The notes beneath the pieces were generated by a model. That model was given only the letters and a program-made list of their open reading frames with translations. It was not told the DNA's origin and did not search any database. Source: Persicobacter psychrovividus (lineage in GTDB: Bacteria; Bacteroidota; Bacteroidia; Cytophagales; Cyclobacteriaceae). From it: a DNA stretch of 64,000 nucleotides. The position numbers and the translations under genes were made by a program. The stretch is taken from NCBI RefSeq assembly GCF_036492425.1, contig NZ_AP025294.1, positions 186,001 through 250,000 of the forward strand. Direction: 5' to 3'. Below are positions 1-10,033 of this stretch, one piece after another. Numbering within the stretch: the stretch's first letter is position 1; the number at the start of each line of letters is the position of its first letter.

Positions 1-258
1 AATGCCTGGGACAATTTTTGCAGACTGACCATCAAAAGCCACTAAAGAAGGAGACGGTAAAGTTATAGTTAATTACGCCTCATGTCATTCAGGTGGCTAA
101 AAGGCCTTGATTAATCATCAATCGCCTTGATTCCTTAAAACAAATCTGTGGACAAAAAATACCATTAACTATTAAGGGTTGTAGCATTAGTTTTCCATAA
201 CGATAATCCACTGCATGCCCACCGTAAGGATGGATCATTAAACATATATTATATCTTG
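1..258. other. intergenic region with remnant of a peptidase gene
   Basis: No complete gene is seen here. Bases about 194-236 match, with differences, the stretch of the array A peptidase genes that encodes the region just after the catalytic Asp-Pro (compare 1774-1816 and 11467-11509). The match sits directly beside the start of array A, so it looks like a scrap of a further, mostly deleted unit. A stretch near 140-165 resembles the dispersed 'aatctgtggac' type intergenic sequence seen again at 52.5 and 55.1 kb. A short plus-strand open stretch ends with TAA near 107 and could be the 3' end of a gene, but it has a stop at 26 and cannot be identified. Confidence 0.5.
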
Positions 259-1536
259 CTATTTTTCAATCGGGAGCACAAACTTCTCCCCATCCCATTG
301 AACCTCAACAAAAACATCCGGATTATCCTCAACATAGGCGATTATGGTTGTGCCGTGCTGGGGGAGTTTTAAGCGATATTCAACATAATTATCTTCGATT
401 TTTTGACAAAGTGCTCCAAAAACTTTCTTATATGGAAAAACTGGTTCAAGTTGCCATGCCTGCCGCTCCTTATTGAAAGAGAAAAAGCCATTTAGAAAAG
501 GGAATTCAAGATATCCAGAGATAGAGGGAATTTGCTCTATGGCGATAATGTCCTGTTTTCTTTTTCTATCTTTAAACAGAACACACTGGCCTTGCTTTCC
601 AAATTCAAGGTAGCCATTTTTAGCATCCAATGTATTAATCAATTTATCGCGATCCATTTTGCTTTCCAAAACAGGAAAGTCCTTGTAAACCTGCTCTTGT
701 GTTAATAAAGAAAAATAATCTTTAACAGTCAGATTTTCTCTTTTTGCAATTTGCTTCTGCCAGTCAAAAGTTGGTGCTAACTGTCGATGATGTAATACGC
801 CTAATGGTTTAAAACCATCTTTCGTTAGTTCATACTCCCTCCAGAAATATTCTCGGCCATATACATGCGTCGAATCAAGTAGTAAAAAAAGAGCGGCATC
901 ACTCTCGGAATAAGAGTCTCCTAGATAGTCCCACTCCATATCCTGTTTTGAAAAATATAGTGTATTCTTAATTGGTGAGAAGGTCAAAATACCAAACTTA
1001 TCACTTTTACCAAAATAATCACTAAACCAAGAGGGATAGTTATTTTTGAAGTTAAGTTCAGTAAAAATATCGTTAGTTATGTCTAAAAATTCATTATTTC
1101 TATAATCATAAAACAACGACAAGTTTTGCCGCACTCCCGTAAATGTAGAAACATTTGAACTAACCCCAACAATTGTCCGATTGTACAATCGAAATATTTT
1201 TATTTGAGTCCCATCACGGCCCAAAACCAATAGATCATTTTCAGGAAAATATCCAAAAGGGAAATTAATAGACCTATTACCAGCTGGCCCAATATTTCCT
1301 GAACAATTTACAAAAGGGCTCACTGGACTAAAATAGCTTCGCTCTTTCCTAAAATCACCCTCTAATTCATTATTATCTAATAGTTCCCAAAACTCTAAAA
1401 TAGTTTCACGTAATCTTCCTTTATATACTGTATCAGGCAAACTAAGCGTCACTTCCCTTAGACTAATTTCCTGTTGCTGGGCAAATAAATTAATATTTAC
1501 ACATAATAAGGTAAAAAGTAAACTAATTTTTTTCAT
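259..1536 (-). CDS. exported protein, putative partner of the peptidase (unit A1)
   Basis: This 425-aa protein has a clear type I signal peptide: Lys-Lys, a hydrophobic core, and cleavage after 'NLFA'. The ATG at 1536 is chosen because the signal peptide starts there; a longer frame runs to 1587. It overlaps the end of the upstream peptidase gene by 14 bases, which implies translational coupling. No known domain is recognised. It is beta-rich, with tail motifs such as 'EVQWDGEKFVLP'. It differs from the unit A2 copy mainly in residues about 30-130 and is nearly identical afterwards. Its location (periplasm or outer membrane), coupling and variability would fit an immunity or accessory role for the peptidase, but that is inference. 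Confidence 0.75.
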   Translation of the reverse strand: MKKISLLFTLLCVNINLFAQQQEISLREVTLSLPDTVYKGRLRETILEFWELLDNNELEGDFRKERSYFSPVSPFVNCSGNIGPAGNRSINFPFGYFPENDLLVLGRDGTQIKIFRLYNRTIVGVSSNVSTFTGVRQNLSLFYDYRNNEFLDITNDIFTELNFKNNYPSWFSDYFGKSDKFGILTFSPIKNTLYFSKQDMEWDYLGDSYSESDAALFLLLDSTHVYGREYFWREYELTKDGFKPLGVLHHRQLAPTFDWQKQIAKRENLTVKDYFSLLTQEQVYKDFPVLESKMDRDKLINTLDAKNGYLEFGKQGQCVLFKDRKRKQDIIAIEQIPSISGYLEFPFLNGFFSFNKERQAWQLEPVFPYKKVFGALCQKIEDNYVEYRLKLPQHGTTIIAYVEDNPDVFVEVQWDGEKFVLPIEK

Positions 1537-3628
1537 ATAATACAATGTATTTGGCAAAAAACACTTTTTCGTGTTTTTTGCTATCATTAAACATTTCCCA
1601 TTTCATTAATTGATTCTTCCCTCTCGACTCATCTTCCTCTAAGTTTTGTGCTGCGACAGCGGTGAAATCACGTTGGGATAAATCTTGACTTGACAAATTA
1701 TTCACTTGATTCATATACTTTTTCCTGCTTACATTCTTGTCCTTCCCTTTTCCTTTATATAAATCACCAAGTTTTCCATAACGATAATCTTCTGCATGCC
1801 TTCCATAAGGGTCATCCACAATCAGGCCCTCTGAGGTTATGGATTGCACTGAAACGATATGACTTGATGTCTCTAAACCCTTATGCCTAATACTTAAAAC
1901 AACTGCCCCTCCATTATCCAAGGTATCTTTTATCTTACCCTTCTCTTTTGCGGAAAATGGTCCCTTTTTTTCATCAAAATCAATTCTTTCTGCGCTAAAA
2001 GCTCCTTCCCCCTGAAAATTAATATCGTTAATCTCTTCAGGGATAACCTCGTTGAAGTCGTTCCTAAATATATTTCCTCTTTCCCCTGTTGACCCTTCCC
2101 GTAGATATAGATAAAAATCAATCAAGTCCTCCATTTGACCATGATCTTTAAAAATCTTTGCTAAATCGTTTTCTTTGCCAACCAATCCCCCATTTGTTCC
2201 TCCTCGAAGCTTTCTATAATTGGTAGTTCCCGCAGCAGTCGTTATCGCCATAAAATACGCTTCCGCCTTCGTTTCCCACAAGTTTACCAAATTTGGATGC
2301 TCTACCCCTTCCACCAGTTTAGCCTCTATGGCCGTTATCACATCGGAGCGGCTATTGCCTAATTTCTCCAAAGTCATGGCCATGGCGGTCACATTACAGG
2401 TAGCTTCCGGGATTGATAGGTTATCACTTTGCGTTCTGTATTGTGGAACACCCAGGCGAGAATTCCAATCAATGTTACTATGCCGAGAGCCTCCAACAGA
2501 GCGCTGGGGTTCTTTAGCAGCACTCTCCGTAGTAACCGCCTGATCCTGAGCGGGTACATTAAGACCACCTTCCAATCGGGCTTCCAACTGTTGCGGATTA
2601 TTTTCCCTTGAAGGGGAAATGGACTCATTTTGGTTAGCCTCAACTACTGCAGTAGGCTCCTCCGAAACTGTATCTACTTCTTCGACCGGCTTAAATTCAG
2701 TGATTTCAATAAACCCTCTTACTATTCCAGTAAGTTCATGCGGTACAAAAGTTCCCTTGGCAGTATCATCTGCTTCAGAAAAAGAAGGATTTCTATCTAA
2801 ATTAGCGATCACCGGATATACTGGCGGATCCTTTGCTATATTCTCACTAAATTGTTCTATTTGATACAGCATTCCCTGTACAAAAGAAATTTTATCCGCT
2901 CCCGTTTTGGATTTAGCGGTTTCCAGCTGATCTTCCAGATACTTTTTCAGCTTCTCCATCGTATCTCTTCGGCTTATCGCTGCTCCTGTAGCCAAATTTG
3001 CAGAAGCATCCTTTATCCAACCCAATGACTCTTGCCCATCAGAATATTTAATCTGAGCATAATCCCCCTCGGTGGAAGTAAAGGACTGCAAAATTTGGTA
3101 ATCGCAATTATCTTCTAACTTATCATTGCCCTCTTTTTCACCCGGAGCGGACAATAGATCAACATCATTGTATAAAACTTTATAATTAGCTGAATCTGAA
3201 GAGGTAATTGATTTTACTGCATTAGATTTTGAAGTCCACCATACCTGAGTGCTATCGGCAACACTTTCAACTTTGATGTATTTTCCGTTTGCTGAAGTTT
3301 CGATCACCTTCACCGCAGACCATTGTGGAATTTTAGACCCTGTTGAAGTAAAGTTGTTTTCCGCAGACCTAATAATGGCATTTTTATCAAAAATATAGTA
3401 AACGTTCGGGGACGATTCTGATACAGTATCTGATTTTTCAGAGGAAATAGTTTCCGTCTCAACATTCAATTCATTATACCATGCACCAATTTGGCCATTT
3501 GATGTTGAGTTTAACAATTCTGAATCAATAGGCGCATAATTAGTAACTTGTTTCTGTTGGTTATTTTTTTGGCGCTGGTTGCGATTATAATCAGGGCCAA
3601 CTTGGCGATCTGGGCTTCTGGTCCTCAT
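1523..3628 (-). CDS. SH3-domain protein with C-terminal C39-like cysteine peptidase (unit A1)
   Basis: This 701-aa protein has no signal peptide. Residues 1-50 are polar, Gln/Asn/Arg-rich and probably disordered. Two SH3-like beta domains span about 75-140 and 148-212, followed by a helical stretch at about 220-265 and a low-complexity linker at 315-385. The C-terminal third looks like Peptidase_C39_2: candidate catalytic Cys411 in 'ATCNVTAMAMTLEKLG', His590 in 'SSHIVSVQ' and the Asp-Pro at 606-607 in 'VDDPYG'. Residues 1-510 are almost identical in all three units, and the region after about 513 varies. SH3 plus papain-like peptidase suggests a cell-wall or protein-cleaving effector. Without a classical signal it would need a dedicated delivery route. 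Confidence 0.8.
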   Translation of the reverse strand: MRTRSPDRQVGPDYNRNQRQKNNQQKQVTNYAPIDSELLNSTSNGQIGAWYNELNVETETISSEKSDTVSESSPNVYYIFDKNAIIRSAENNFTSTGSKIPQWSAVKVIETSANGKYIKVESVADSTQVWWTSKSNAVKSITSSDSANYKVLYNDVDLLSAPGEKEGNDKLEDNCDYQILQSFTSTEGDYAQIKYSDGQESLGWIKDASANLATGAAISRRDTMEKLKKYLEDQLETAKSKTGADKISFVQGMLYQIEQFSENIAKDPPVYPVIANLDRNPSFSEADDTAKGTFVPHELTGIVRGFIEITEFKPVEEVDTVSEEPTAVVEANQNESISPSRENNPQQLEARLEGGLNVPAQDQAVTTESAAKEPQRSVGGSRHSNIDWNSRLGVPQYRTQSDNLSIPEATCNVTAMAMTLEKLGNSRSDVITAIEAKLVEGVEHPNLVNLWETKAEAYFMAITTAAGTTNYRKLRGGTNGGLVGKENDLAKIFKDHGQMEDLIDFYLYLREGSTGERGNIFRNDFNEVIPEEINDINFQGEGAFSAERIDFDEKKGPFSAKEKGKIKDTLDNGGAVVLSIRHKGLETSSHIVSVQSITSEGLIVDDPYGRHAEDYRYGKLGDLYKGKGKDKNVSRKKYMNQVNNLSSQDLSQRDFTAVAAQNLEEDESRGKNQLMKWEMFNDSKKHEKVFFAKYIVLYEKN

Positions 3629-3717
3629 TTATTTATAGTTTAGTTTAAATATATCATTTTTATAACTAAATATGTGACTTAAAATTAATTTAAGATAAAT
3701 TTATTATTTCTATATCA
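3629..3717. promoter_or_regulatory. divergent promoter region, unit A1
   Basis: This 89-bp, very AT-rich spacer separates the divergent peptidase and ATPase genes and must hold both 5' regions. It is repeated almost unchanged at 8522-8611 and 13305-13394. No strong Shine-Dalgarno is seen before either start, as is usual in Bacteroidota. Exact promoter elements cannot be assigned with confidence. Confidence 0.5.
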
Positions 3718-5036
3718 ATGATTGCTGAAGAAATAAAGGTGTTGATAAACCATCTCACTGAGTGCTTTGCTTCAAAGGAAGAGGTAAACGACAGTAGCCT
3801 ACTGTTAGGGATGTCAAAAGAGGCAATCCTTGATATCTTTAACCGATCGAACTTTAAAAGTTGCTTGCCATTTAAAGTTAACCCTATTGAATATTTTGTA
3901 CTAATTAGTGCCGCTGCTCCTTTCCTCGTTCCCAATACTTATGATCCTCTAAATAGGATGAGGCAAACCAATGGAGCCCTTTCCAGTGTGATTGGTGGAA
4001 TAAATAAAGGAGAAAGCCCCATATTCTACCCGACCATTGATAGCATTCTTTTTTTGCTTATTGGTGCATCCTTAGAGGAACGCTTAGATCTGTTCCCCCT
4101 CTTCAAGCCCACCAATCCCTTATTCCGACATAATCTGCTACAACTTCCACCACTCAATCCCAGGGAGTCACCCACAAGCCGGCAAATATATCCCACTGCG
4201 GAGCTAATGTCCATGCTACAAGGTGAAGAATTCGAACCGGAATATTCTACCAATTTTCCGGCATCAAGAATCCAAACCAAAATGGCGTGGGAAGATTTGG
4301 TGTTGCCACATCATGCGCAGGAAAGCCTGGAAGAATTGTTTATGTGCATGGAGCATGGAAAAAAAATAATGGCATATCCCCAATTATTGAAAAAAATGAA
4401 GCCAGGGTATAGAGTGCTTTTTTATGGTCCTTCCGGCACTGGTAAATCTCTGACGGCTTCGCTGATTGGAAAGACTTTTAACTTACCAGTATATCGGGTG
4501 GACCTGAGTATGGTAGTTTCCAAATGGGTAGGTGAGACAGAGAAAAATCTTAAGCAACTTTTTGATATTGCCGAAGACAAAAATTGGATTCTTTTTTTGA
4601 TGAGGCTGATGCAATTTTTGGTAAACGCTCACAGGCCAACAGCTCAAATGATAAATATGCCAATCAGGAAGTGTCTTACCTTTTGCAGCGTATTGAGGAT
4701 TTTCCAGCACTGGTAATTTTGGCCTCCAACTTGAAAGGTAACATCGATACGGCTTTCAACCGCCGATTTCAGTCCATCATTCACTTTTCTATGCCAGATG
4801 AAGAGATGCGCCATACGCTTTGGCAAAAAGCTTTCCCAAAAGAGTTCAAGCTTCATGATGAAATAGACCTTTGGCAAATTGCGAGCAATTACGAATTAGC
4901 TGGTGGTGCCATTAACAATATTGTTAGATATTGTATCCTTAAGGCCTTTGCTGAAAATAAAGAAATTATCAATGCAAATGACCTTCATTATGCGATTGTA
5001 AAAGAGTTTAAGAAGAGTGGGAAAATGGTGAAGTGA
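3718..5036 (+). pseudogene. AAA+ ATPase, frameshifted at Walker B (unit A1)
   Basis: This is the same gene as the intact 439-aa ATPase at 13395-14714, but read in two frames. The first frame (3718-4716) covers the N-terminal domain and Walker A ('GPSGTGKS', about residues 237-244). It then leaves frame at a run of seven T (4592-4598) where in-frame reading needs eight. The second frame (usable from about 4584) carries the Walker B Asp-Glu, 'GKRSQ', the sensor region and the arginine-rich 'NRRF'. Only one base is missing and the rest is intact, so this may be a pseudogene, a phase-variable or slippage-read gene, or a sequencing error. Cys210 replaces a Trp found in the other copies. Confidence 0.8.
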
Positions 5037-5139
5037 GGTAAAGGGTAAGCGAACACAATACTGGTCTTAGAAAAGATTTTAAGTCTCCCATTCTCGTGGT
5101 TAAAGGAAAATAGGGTTTACACAGATTTTAGGACGGTAC

Positions 5140-6423
5140 CTATTTTTCAAGCGGGAGCACAAACTTCTCCCCATCCCATTGAACCTCAACAAAAACATCC
5201 GGATTATCCTCAACATAGGCGATTATGGTGGTGCCGTGCTGGGGGAGTTTTAAGCGATATTCAACATAATTATCTTCGATTTTTTGACAAAGTGCTCCAA
5301 AAACTTTCTTATATGGAAAAACTGGTTCAAGTTGCCATGCCTGCCGCTCCTTATTGAAAGAGAAAAAGCCATTTAGAAAAGGGAATTCAAGATATCCAGA
5401 GATAGAGGGAATTTGCTCTATGGCGATAATGTCCTGTTTTCTTTTTCTATCTTTAAACAGAACACACTGGCCTTGCTTTCCAAATTCAAGGTAGCCATTT
5501 TTAGCATCCAATGTATTAATCAATTTATCGCGATCCATTTTGCTTTCCAAAACAGGAAAGTCCTTGTAAACCTGCTCTTGTGTTAATAAAGAAAAATAAT
5601 CTTTAACAGTCAGATTTTCTCTTTTTGCAATTTGCTTCTGCCAGTCAAAAGTTGGTGCTAACTGTCGATGATGTAATACGCCTAATGGTTTAAAACCATC
5701 TTCCGTAAGTTCATACTCCCTCCAGAAATATTCCCCATTATATACATGCGTAGAATCAAGTAGTAAAAAAAGAGCGGCATCACTCTCGGAATAAGAGTCG
5801 CCTACATAGTCCCACTCCATATCCTGTTTTGAAAAATATAGTGTATTCTTAATTGGTGAAAAGGTCAAAATACCAAACTTATCACTTTTACCAAAATAAT
5901 CACTAAACCAAGAGGGATAGTTATTTTTGAAGTTAAGTTCAGTAAAAATATCGTTAGTTATGTCTAAAAATTCATTATTTCTATAATCATAAAACAACGA
6001 CAAGTTTTGCTGCACTCCCGTAAATGTAGAAACATTTGAACTAACCCCAACAATTGTCCGATTGTACAACCGAAATATTTTTATTTGAATCTCTTCATTA
6101 AAAATCAATAGCTCATTTTCAGGAAAATATCCAAAAGGACAATTAATATTTTGACCACCATAAGCTGTCTCAAAACTTCCTGAACAATTATAATAAGGAC
6201 TTATTGGACTAAAATAACTTGGCTCTTGATCTTTCCTGAAATCACCCTTTAATTCATTATTATCTAATAGTTTCCAAAACTTTAAAATAGTTTCACGTGA
6301 TATTTGTTTATATACTGTATCAGGCAAACTAAGCGTCACTTCCCTTAGACTGATTTCCTTTTGCTGGGCAAATAAATTAATATTTACACATAATAAGGTA
6401 AAAAGTAAACTAATTTTTTTCAT
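5140..6423 (-). CDS. exported protein, putative partner of the peptidase (unit A2)
   Basis: This 427-aa paralogue of the 259-1536 product has the same signal peptide starting at the ATG at 6423 and the same 14-base overlap with the upstream peptidase gene. Residues about 30-130 carry many substitutions and small indels relative to A1, for example 'NCSGSFETAYGG' in place of 'NCSGNIGPAG'. The last two thirds are nearly identical. Function is unknown. The concentration of change at one end, matched by change in the C-terminal part of the linked peptidase, is what one expects of a cognate pair. Confidence 0.75.
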   Translation of the reverse strand: MKKISLLFTLLCVNINLFAQQKEISLREVTLSLPDTVYKQISRETILKFWKLLDNNELKGDFRKDQEPSYFSPISPYYNCSGSFETAYGGQNINCPFGYFPENELLIFNEEIQIKIFRLYNRTIVGVSSNVSTFTGVQQNLSLFYDYRNNEFLDITNDIFTELNFKNNYPSWFSDYFGKSDKFGILTFSPIKNTLYFSKQDMEWDYVGDSYSESDAALFLLLDSTHVYNGEYFWREYELTEDGFKPLGVLHHRQLAPTFDWQKQIAKRENLTVKDYFSLLTQEQVYKDFPVLESKMDRDKLINTLDAKNGYLEFGKQGQCVLFKDRKRKQDIIAIEQIPSISGYLEFPFLNGFFSFNKERQAWQLEPVFPYKKVFGALCQKIEDNYVEYRLKLPQHGTTIIAYVEDNPDVFVEVQWDGEKFVLPLEK

Positions 6424-8521
6424 ATAATACAATGTATTTGACAAAAAACACAAAGAGGTGTTTTTTGCTCTTGTTAAACATTTCCCATTTCATTAATTGA
6501 TTCTTCCCTCTCGACTCATTTTCCTCTAAGTTTTGTGCTGCGACAGCGGTGAAATCACGTTTAGTTAAGTCCGCTTCATTTTCATTATAAATTGACTTAT
6601 TCTTATATTTTACTCTGCTTACACTTTGGTCTTTTCCTTTATATAAATCACCTAATTCCCCATAACGATAATCTTCTGCATGCCTTCCATAAGGATCACC
6701 CACAATCAGGCCCTCTGAGGTTATGGATTGCACTGAAACGATATGACTTGATGTCTCTAAACCTTTATGCCTAATACTTAAAACAACTGCCCCTCCTTTA
6801 TCCAAGGTATCTTTGATCTTCCCCTTCTCTTTTGCGGAAAATGGTAATGGTGGCTTTTTTTTGCCAGAATCATTTTCTCCATCAAGTTTAATTATTTTTG
6901 GGCTAAAAGCTCCTCCCCCCTGAAACTTAATATGGTTAATCTCTTCAGGGATAGCCTCCCTGAGCTTAGAGGTAAATATACTTGTTCTTTTCGCTGTTGA
7001 CCCTTCCCGTAGATATAGATAAAAATCAATCAAGTCCTCCATTTGACCATGATCTTTAAAAATCTTTGCTAAATCGTTTTCTTTGCCAACCAATCCCCCA
7101 TTTGTTCCTCCTCGAAGCTTTCTATAATTGGTAGTTCCCGCAGCAGTCGTTATCGCCATAAAATACGCTTCCGCCTTCGTTTCCCACAAGTTTACCAAAT
7201 TTGGATGCTCTACCCCTTCCACCAGTTTAGCCTCTATGGCCGTTATCACATCGGAGCGGCTATTGCCTAATTTCTCCAAAGTCATGGCCATGGCGGTCAC
7301 ATTACAGGTAGCTTCCGGGATTGATAGGTTATCACTTTGCGTTCTGTATTGTGGAACACCCAGGCGAGAATTCCAATCAATGTTACTATGCCGAGAGCCT
7401 CCAACAGTGCGCTGGGGTTCTTCAGCAGCAGTCTGATCCAGGGTGGGTGCATTAAGGTCACCTGCCAATCGGGCTTCCAACTGTTGCGGATTATTTTCCC
7501 TTGAAGGGGAAATGGACTCATTTTGGTTAGCCTCAACTACTGCAGTAGGCTCCTCCGAAACTGTATCTACTTCTTCGACCGGCTTAAATTCAGTGATTTC
7601 AATAAACCCTCTTACTATTCCAGTAAGTTCATGCGGTACAAAAGTTCCCTTGGCAGTATCATCTGCTTCAGAAAAAGAAGGATTTCTATCTAAATTAGCG
7701 ATCACCGGATATACTGGCGGATCCTTTGCTATATTCTCACTAAATTGTTCTATTTGATACAGCATTCCCTGTACAAAAGAAATTTTATCCGCTCCCGTTT
7801 TGGATTTAGCGGTTTCCAGCTGATCTTCCAGGTACTTTTTCAGCTTCTCCATCGTATCTCTTCGGCTTATCGCTGCTCCTGTAGCCAAATTTGCAGAAGC
7901 ATCCTTTATCCAACCCAATGACTCTTGCCCATCAGAATATTTAATCTGAGCATAATCCCCCTCGGTGGAAGTAAAGGACTGCAAAATTTGGTAATCGCAA
8001 TTATCTTCTAACTTATCATTGCCCTCTTTTTCACCCGGAGCGGTCAATAGATCAACATCATTGTATAAAACTTTATAATTAGCTGAATCTGAAGAGGTAA
8101 TTGATTTTACTGCATTAGATTTTGAAGTCCACCATACCTGAGTGCTATCGGCAACACTTTCAACTTTGATGTATTTTCCGTTTGCTGAAGTTTCGATCAC
8201 CTTCACCGCAGACCATTGTGGAATTTTAGACCCTGTTGAAGTAAAGTTGTTTTCCGCAGACCTAATAATGGCATTTTTATCAAAAATATAGTAAACGTTC
8301 GGGGACGATTCTGATACAGTATCTGATTTTTCAGAGGAAATAGTTTCCGTCTCAACATTCAATTCATTATACCATGCACCAATTTGGCCATTTGATGTTG
8401 AGTTTAACAATTCTGAATCAATAGGCGCATAATTAGTAACTTGTTTCTGTTGGTTATTTTTTTGGCGCTGGTTGCGATTATAATCAGGGCCAACTTGGCG
8501 ATCTGGGCTTCTGGTCCTCAT
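6410..8521 (-). CDS. SH3-domain protein with C-terminal C39-like cysteine peptidase (unit A2)
   Basis: This 703-aa protein is almost identical to the A1 copy over the disordered N-terminus, both SH3-like domains and the catalytic Cys region. A short linker segment near residue 355 is replaced by the version also found in A3 ('DLNAPTLDQTAAEEP'). After 'LYLREGST' the sequence differs, with a Lys/Pro-rich insertion ('GENDSGKKKPPLP') ahead of the His motif. The Asp-Asp-Pro after the catalytic His is here Gly-Asp-Pro, which keeps the conserved Asp-Pro. The residues expected for peptidase activity are all present. Confidence 0.8.
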   Translation of the reverse strand: MRTRSPDRQVGPDYNRNQRQKNNQQKQVTNYAPIDSELLNSTSNGQIGAWYNELNVETETISSEKSDTVSESSPNVYYIFDKNAIIRSAENNFTSTGSKIPQWSAVKVIETSANGKYIKVESVADSTQVWWTSKSNAVKSITSSDSANYKVLYNDVDLLTAPGEKEGNDKLEDNCDYQILQSFTSTEGDYAQIKYSDGQESLGWIKDASANLATGAAISRRDTMEKLKKYLEDQLETAKSKTGADKISFVQGMLYQIEQFSENIAKDPPVYPVIANLDRNPSFSEADDTAKGTFVPHELTGIVRGFIEITEFKPVEEVDTVSEEPTAVVEANQNESISPSRENNPQQLEARLAGDLNAPTLDQTAAEEPQRTVGGSRHSNIDWNSRLGVPQYRTQSDNLSIPEATCNVTAMAMTLEKLGNSRSDVITAIEAKLVEGVEHPNLVNLWETKAEAYFMAITTAAGTTNYRKLRGGTNGGLVGKENDLAKIFKDHGQMEDLIDFYLYLREGSTAKRTSIFTSKLREAIPEEINHIKFQGGGAFSPKIIKLDGENDSGKKKPPLPFSAKEKGKIKDTLDKGGAVVLSIRHKGLETSSHIVSVQSITSEGLIVGDPYGRHAEDYRYGELGDLYKGKDQSVSRVKYKNKSIYNENEADLTKRDFTAVAAQNLEENESRGKNQLMKWEMFNKSKKHLFVFFVKYIVLYEKN

Positions 8522-8611
8522 TTATTTAAAGTTTAGTTTAAATATATCATTTTTATAACTAAATATGTGACTTAAAATTAATTTAAGATAAATTTATTAT
8601 TTTCTATATCA
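8522..8611. promoter_or_regulatory. divergent promoter region, unit A2
   Basis: This 90-bp AT-rich spacer lies between divergent peptidase and ATPase genes and matches 3629-3717 with only small changes, including one extra T before the ATPase start. It presumably drives both genes; exact elements were not resolved. Confidence 0.45.
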
Positions 8612-9930
8612 ATGATTGCTGAAGAAATAAAGGTGTTGATAAACCATCTCACTGAGTGCTTTGCTTCAAAGGAAGAGGTAAACGACAGTAGCCTACTGTT
8701 AGGGATGTCAAAAGAGGCAATCCTTGATATCTTTAACCGATCGAACTTTAAAAGTTGCTTGCCATTTAAAGTTAACCCTATTGAATATTTTGTACTAATT
8801 AGTGCCGCTGCTCCTTTCCTCGTTCCCAATACTTATGATCCTCTAAATAGGATGAGGCAAACCAATGGAGCCCTTTCCAGTGTGATTGGTGGAATAAATA
8901 AAGGAGAAAGCCCCATATTCTACCCGACCATTGATAGCATTCTTTTTTTGCTTATTGGTGCATCCTTAGAGGAACGCTTAGATCTGTTCCCCCTCTTCAA
9001 GCCCACCAACCCCTTATTCCGACACAATCTATTACAACTTTCACCACTCAATCCCAGGGAGTCACCCACAAGCCGGCAAATATATCCCACTGCGGAGCTA
9101 ATGTCCATGCTACAAGGTGAAGAATTCGAACCGGAATATTCTACCAATTTTCCGGCATCAAGAATCCAAACCAAAATGGCGTGGGAAGATTTGGTGTTGC
9201 CACATCATGCGCAGGAAAGCCTGGAAGAATTGTTTATGTGGATGGAGCATGGGAAAAAAATAATGGCATATCCCCAATTATTGAAAAAAATGAAGCCAGG
9301 GTATAGAGTGCTTTTTTATGGTCCTTCCGGCACTGGTAAATCTCTGACGGCTTCGCTGATTGGCAAGACTTTTAACTTACCAGTATATCGGGTGGACCTG
9401 AGTATGGTAGTTTCCAAATGGGTAGGTGAGACAGAGAAAAATCTTAAGCAACTTTTTGATATTGCCGAAGACAAAAATTGGATTCTTTTTTTGATGAGGC
9501 TGATGCAATTTTTGGTAAACGCTCACAGGCCAACAGCTCAAATGATAAATATGCCAATCAGGAAGTGTCTTACCTTTTGCAGCGTATTGAGGATTTTCCA
9601 GCACTGGTAATTTTGGCCTCCAACTTGAAAGGTAACATCGATACGGCTTTCAACCGCCGATTTCAGTCCATCATTCACTTTTCTATGCCAGATGAAGAGA
9701 TGCGCCATACGCTTTGGCAAAAAGCTTTCCCAAAAGAGTTCAAGCTTCATGATGAAATAGACCTTTGGCAAATTGCGAGCAATTACGAATTAGCTGGTGG
9801 TGCCATTAACAATATTGTTAGATATTGTATCCTTAAGGCCTTTGCTGAAAATAAAGAAATTATCAATGCAAATGACCTTCATTATGCGATTGTAAAAGAG
9901 TTTAAGAAGAGTGGGAAAATGGTGAAGTGA
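8612..9930 (+). pseudogene. AAA+ ATPase, frameshifted at Walker B (unit A2)
   Basis: This is the second copy of the frameshifted ATPase. It has the same missing base as A1, a seven-T run at 9486-9492 directly before the Walker B Asp-Glu codons. Frame one is 8612-9610 and the second frame is open to 9930. Unlike A1 it keeps the usual Trp in 'LFMWMEHGKK'. The rest of both frames is intact and highly conserved, so decay is recent, or the frame is recovered by slippage. The shared defect shows that the unit was duplicated after the change, or that the same run is error-prone. Confidence 0.8.
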
Positions 9931-10033
9931 GGTAAATGGTAAGCGAACACAATACTGGTCTTAGAAAAGATTTTAAGTCTCCCATTCTCGTGGTTAAAGG
10001 AAAATAGGGTTTACACAGATTTTAGGACGGTAC

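Noticed and set aside
1-107. Plus-strand stretch ending 'NYASCHSGG' before TAA, recalling the Cys-His region of caspase-like peptidases
   Set aside because: Only ~26 codons are open, a stop lies upstream at 26, and the Cys-His order and spacing do not establish the family.
4584-5036. Separate ATPase-like gene starting at 4584 (and 9478)
   Set aside because: It is the second half of the frameshifted ATPase gene; the intact copy at 13395-14714 shows a single continuous frame.
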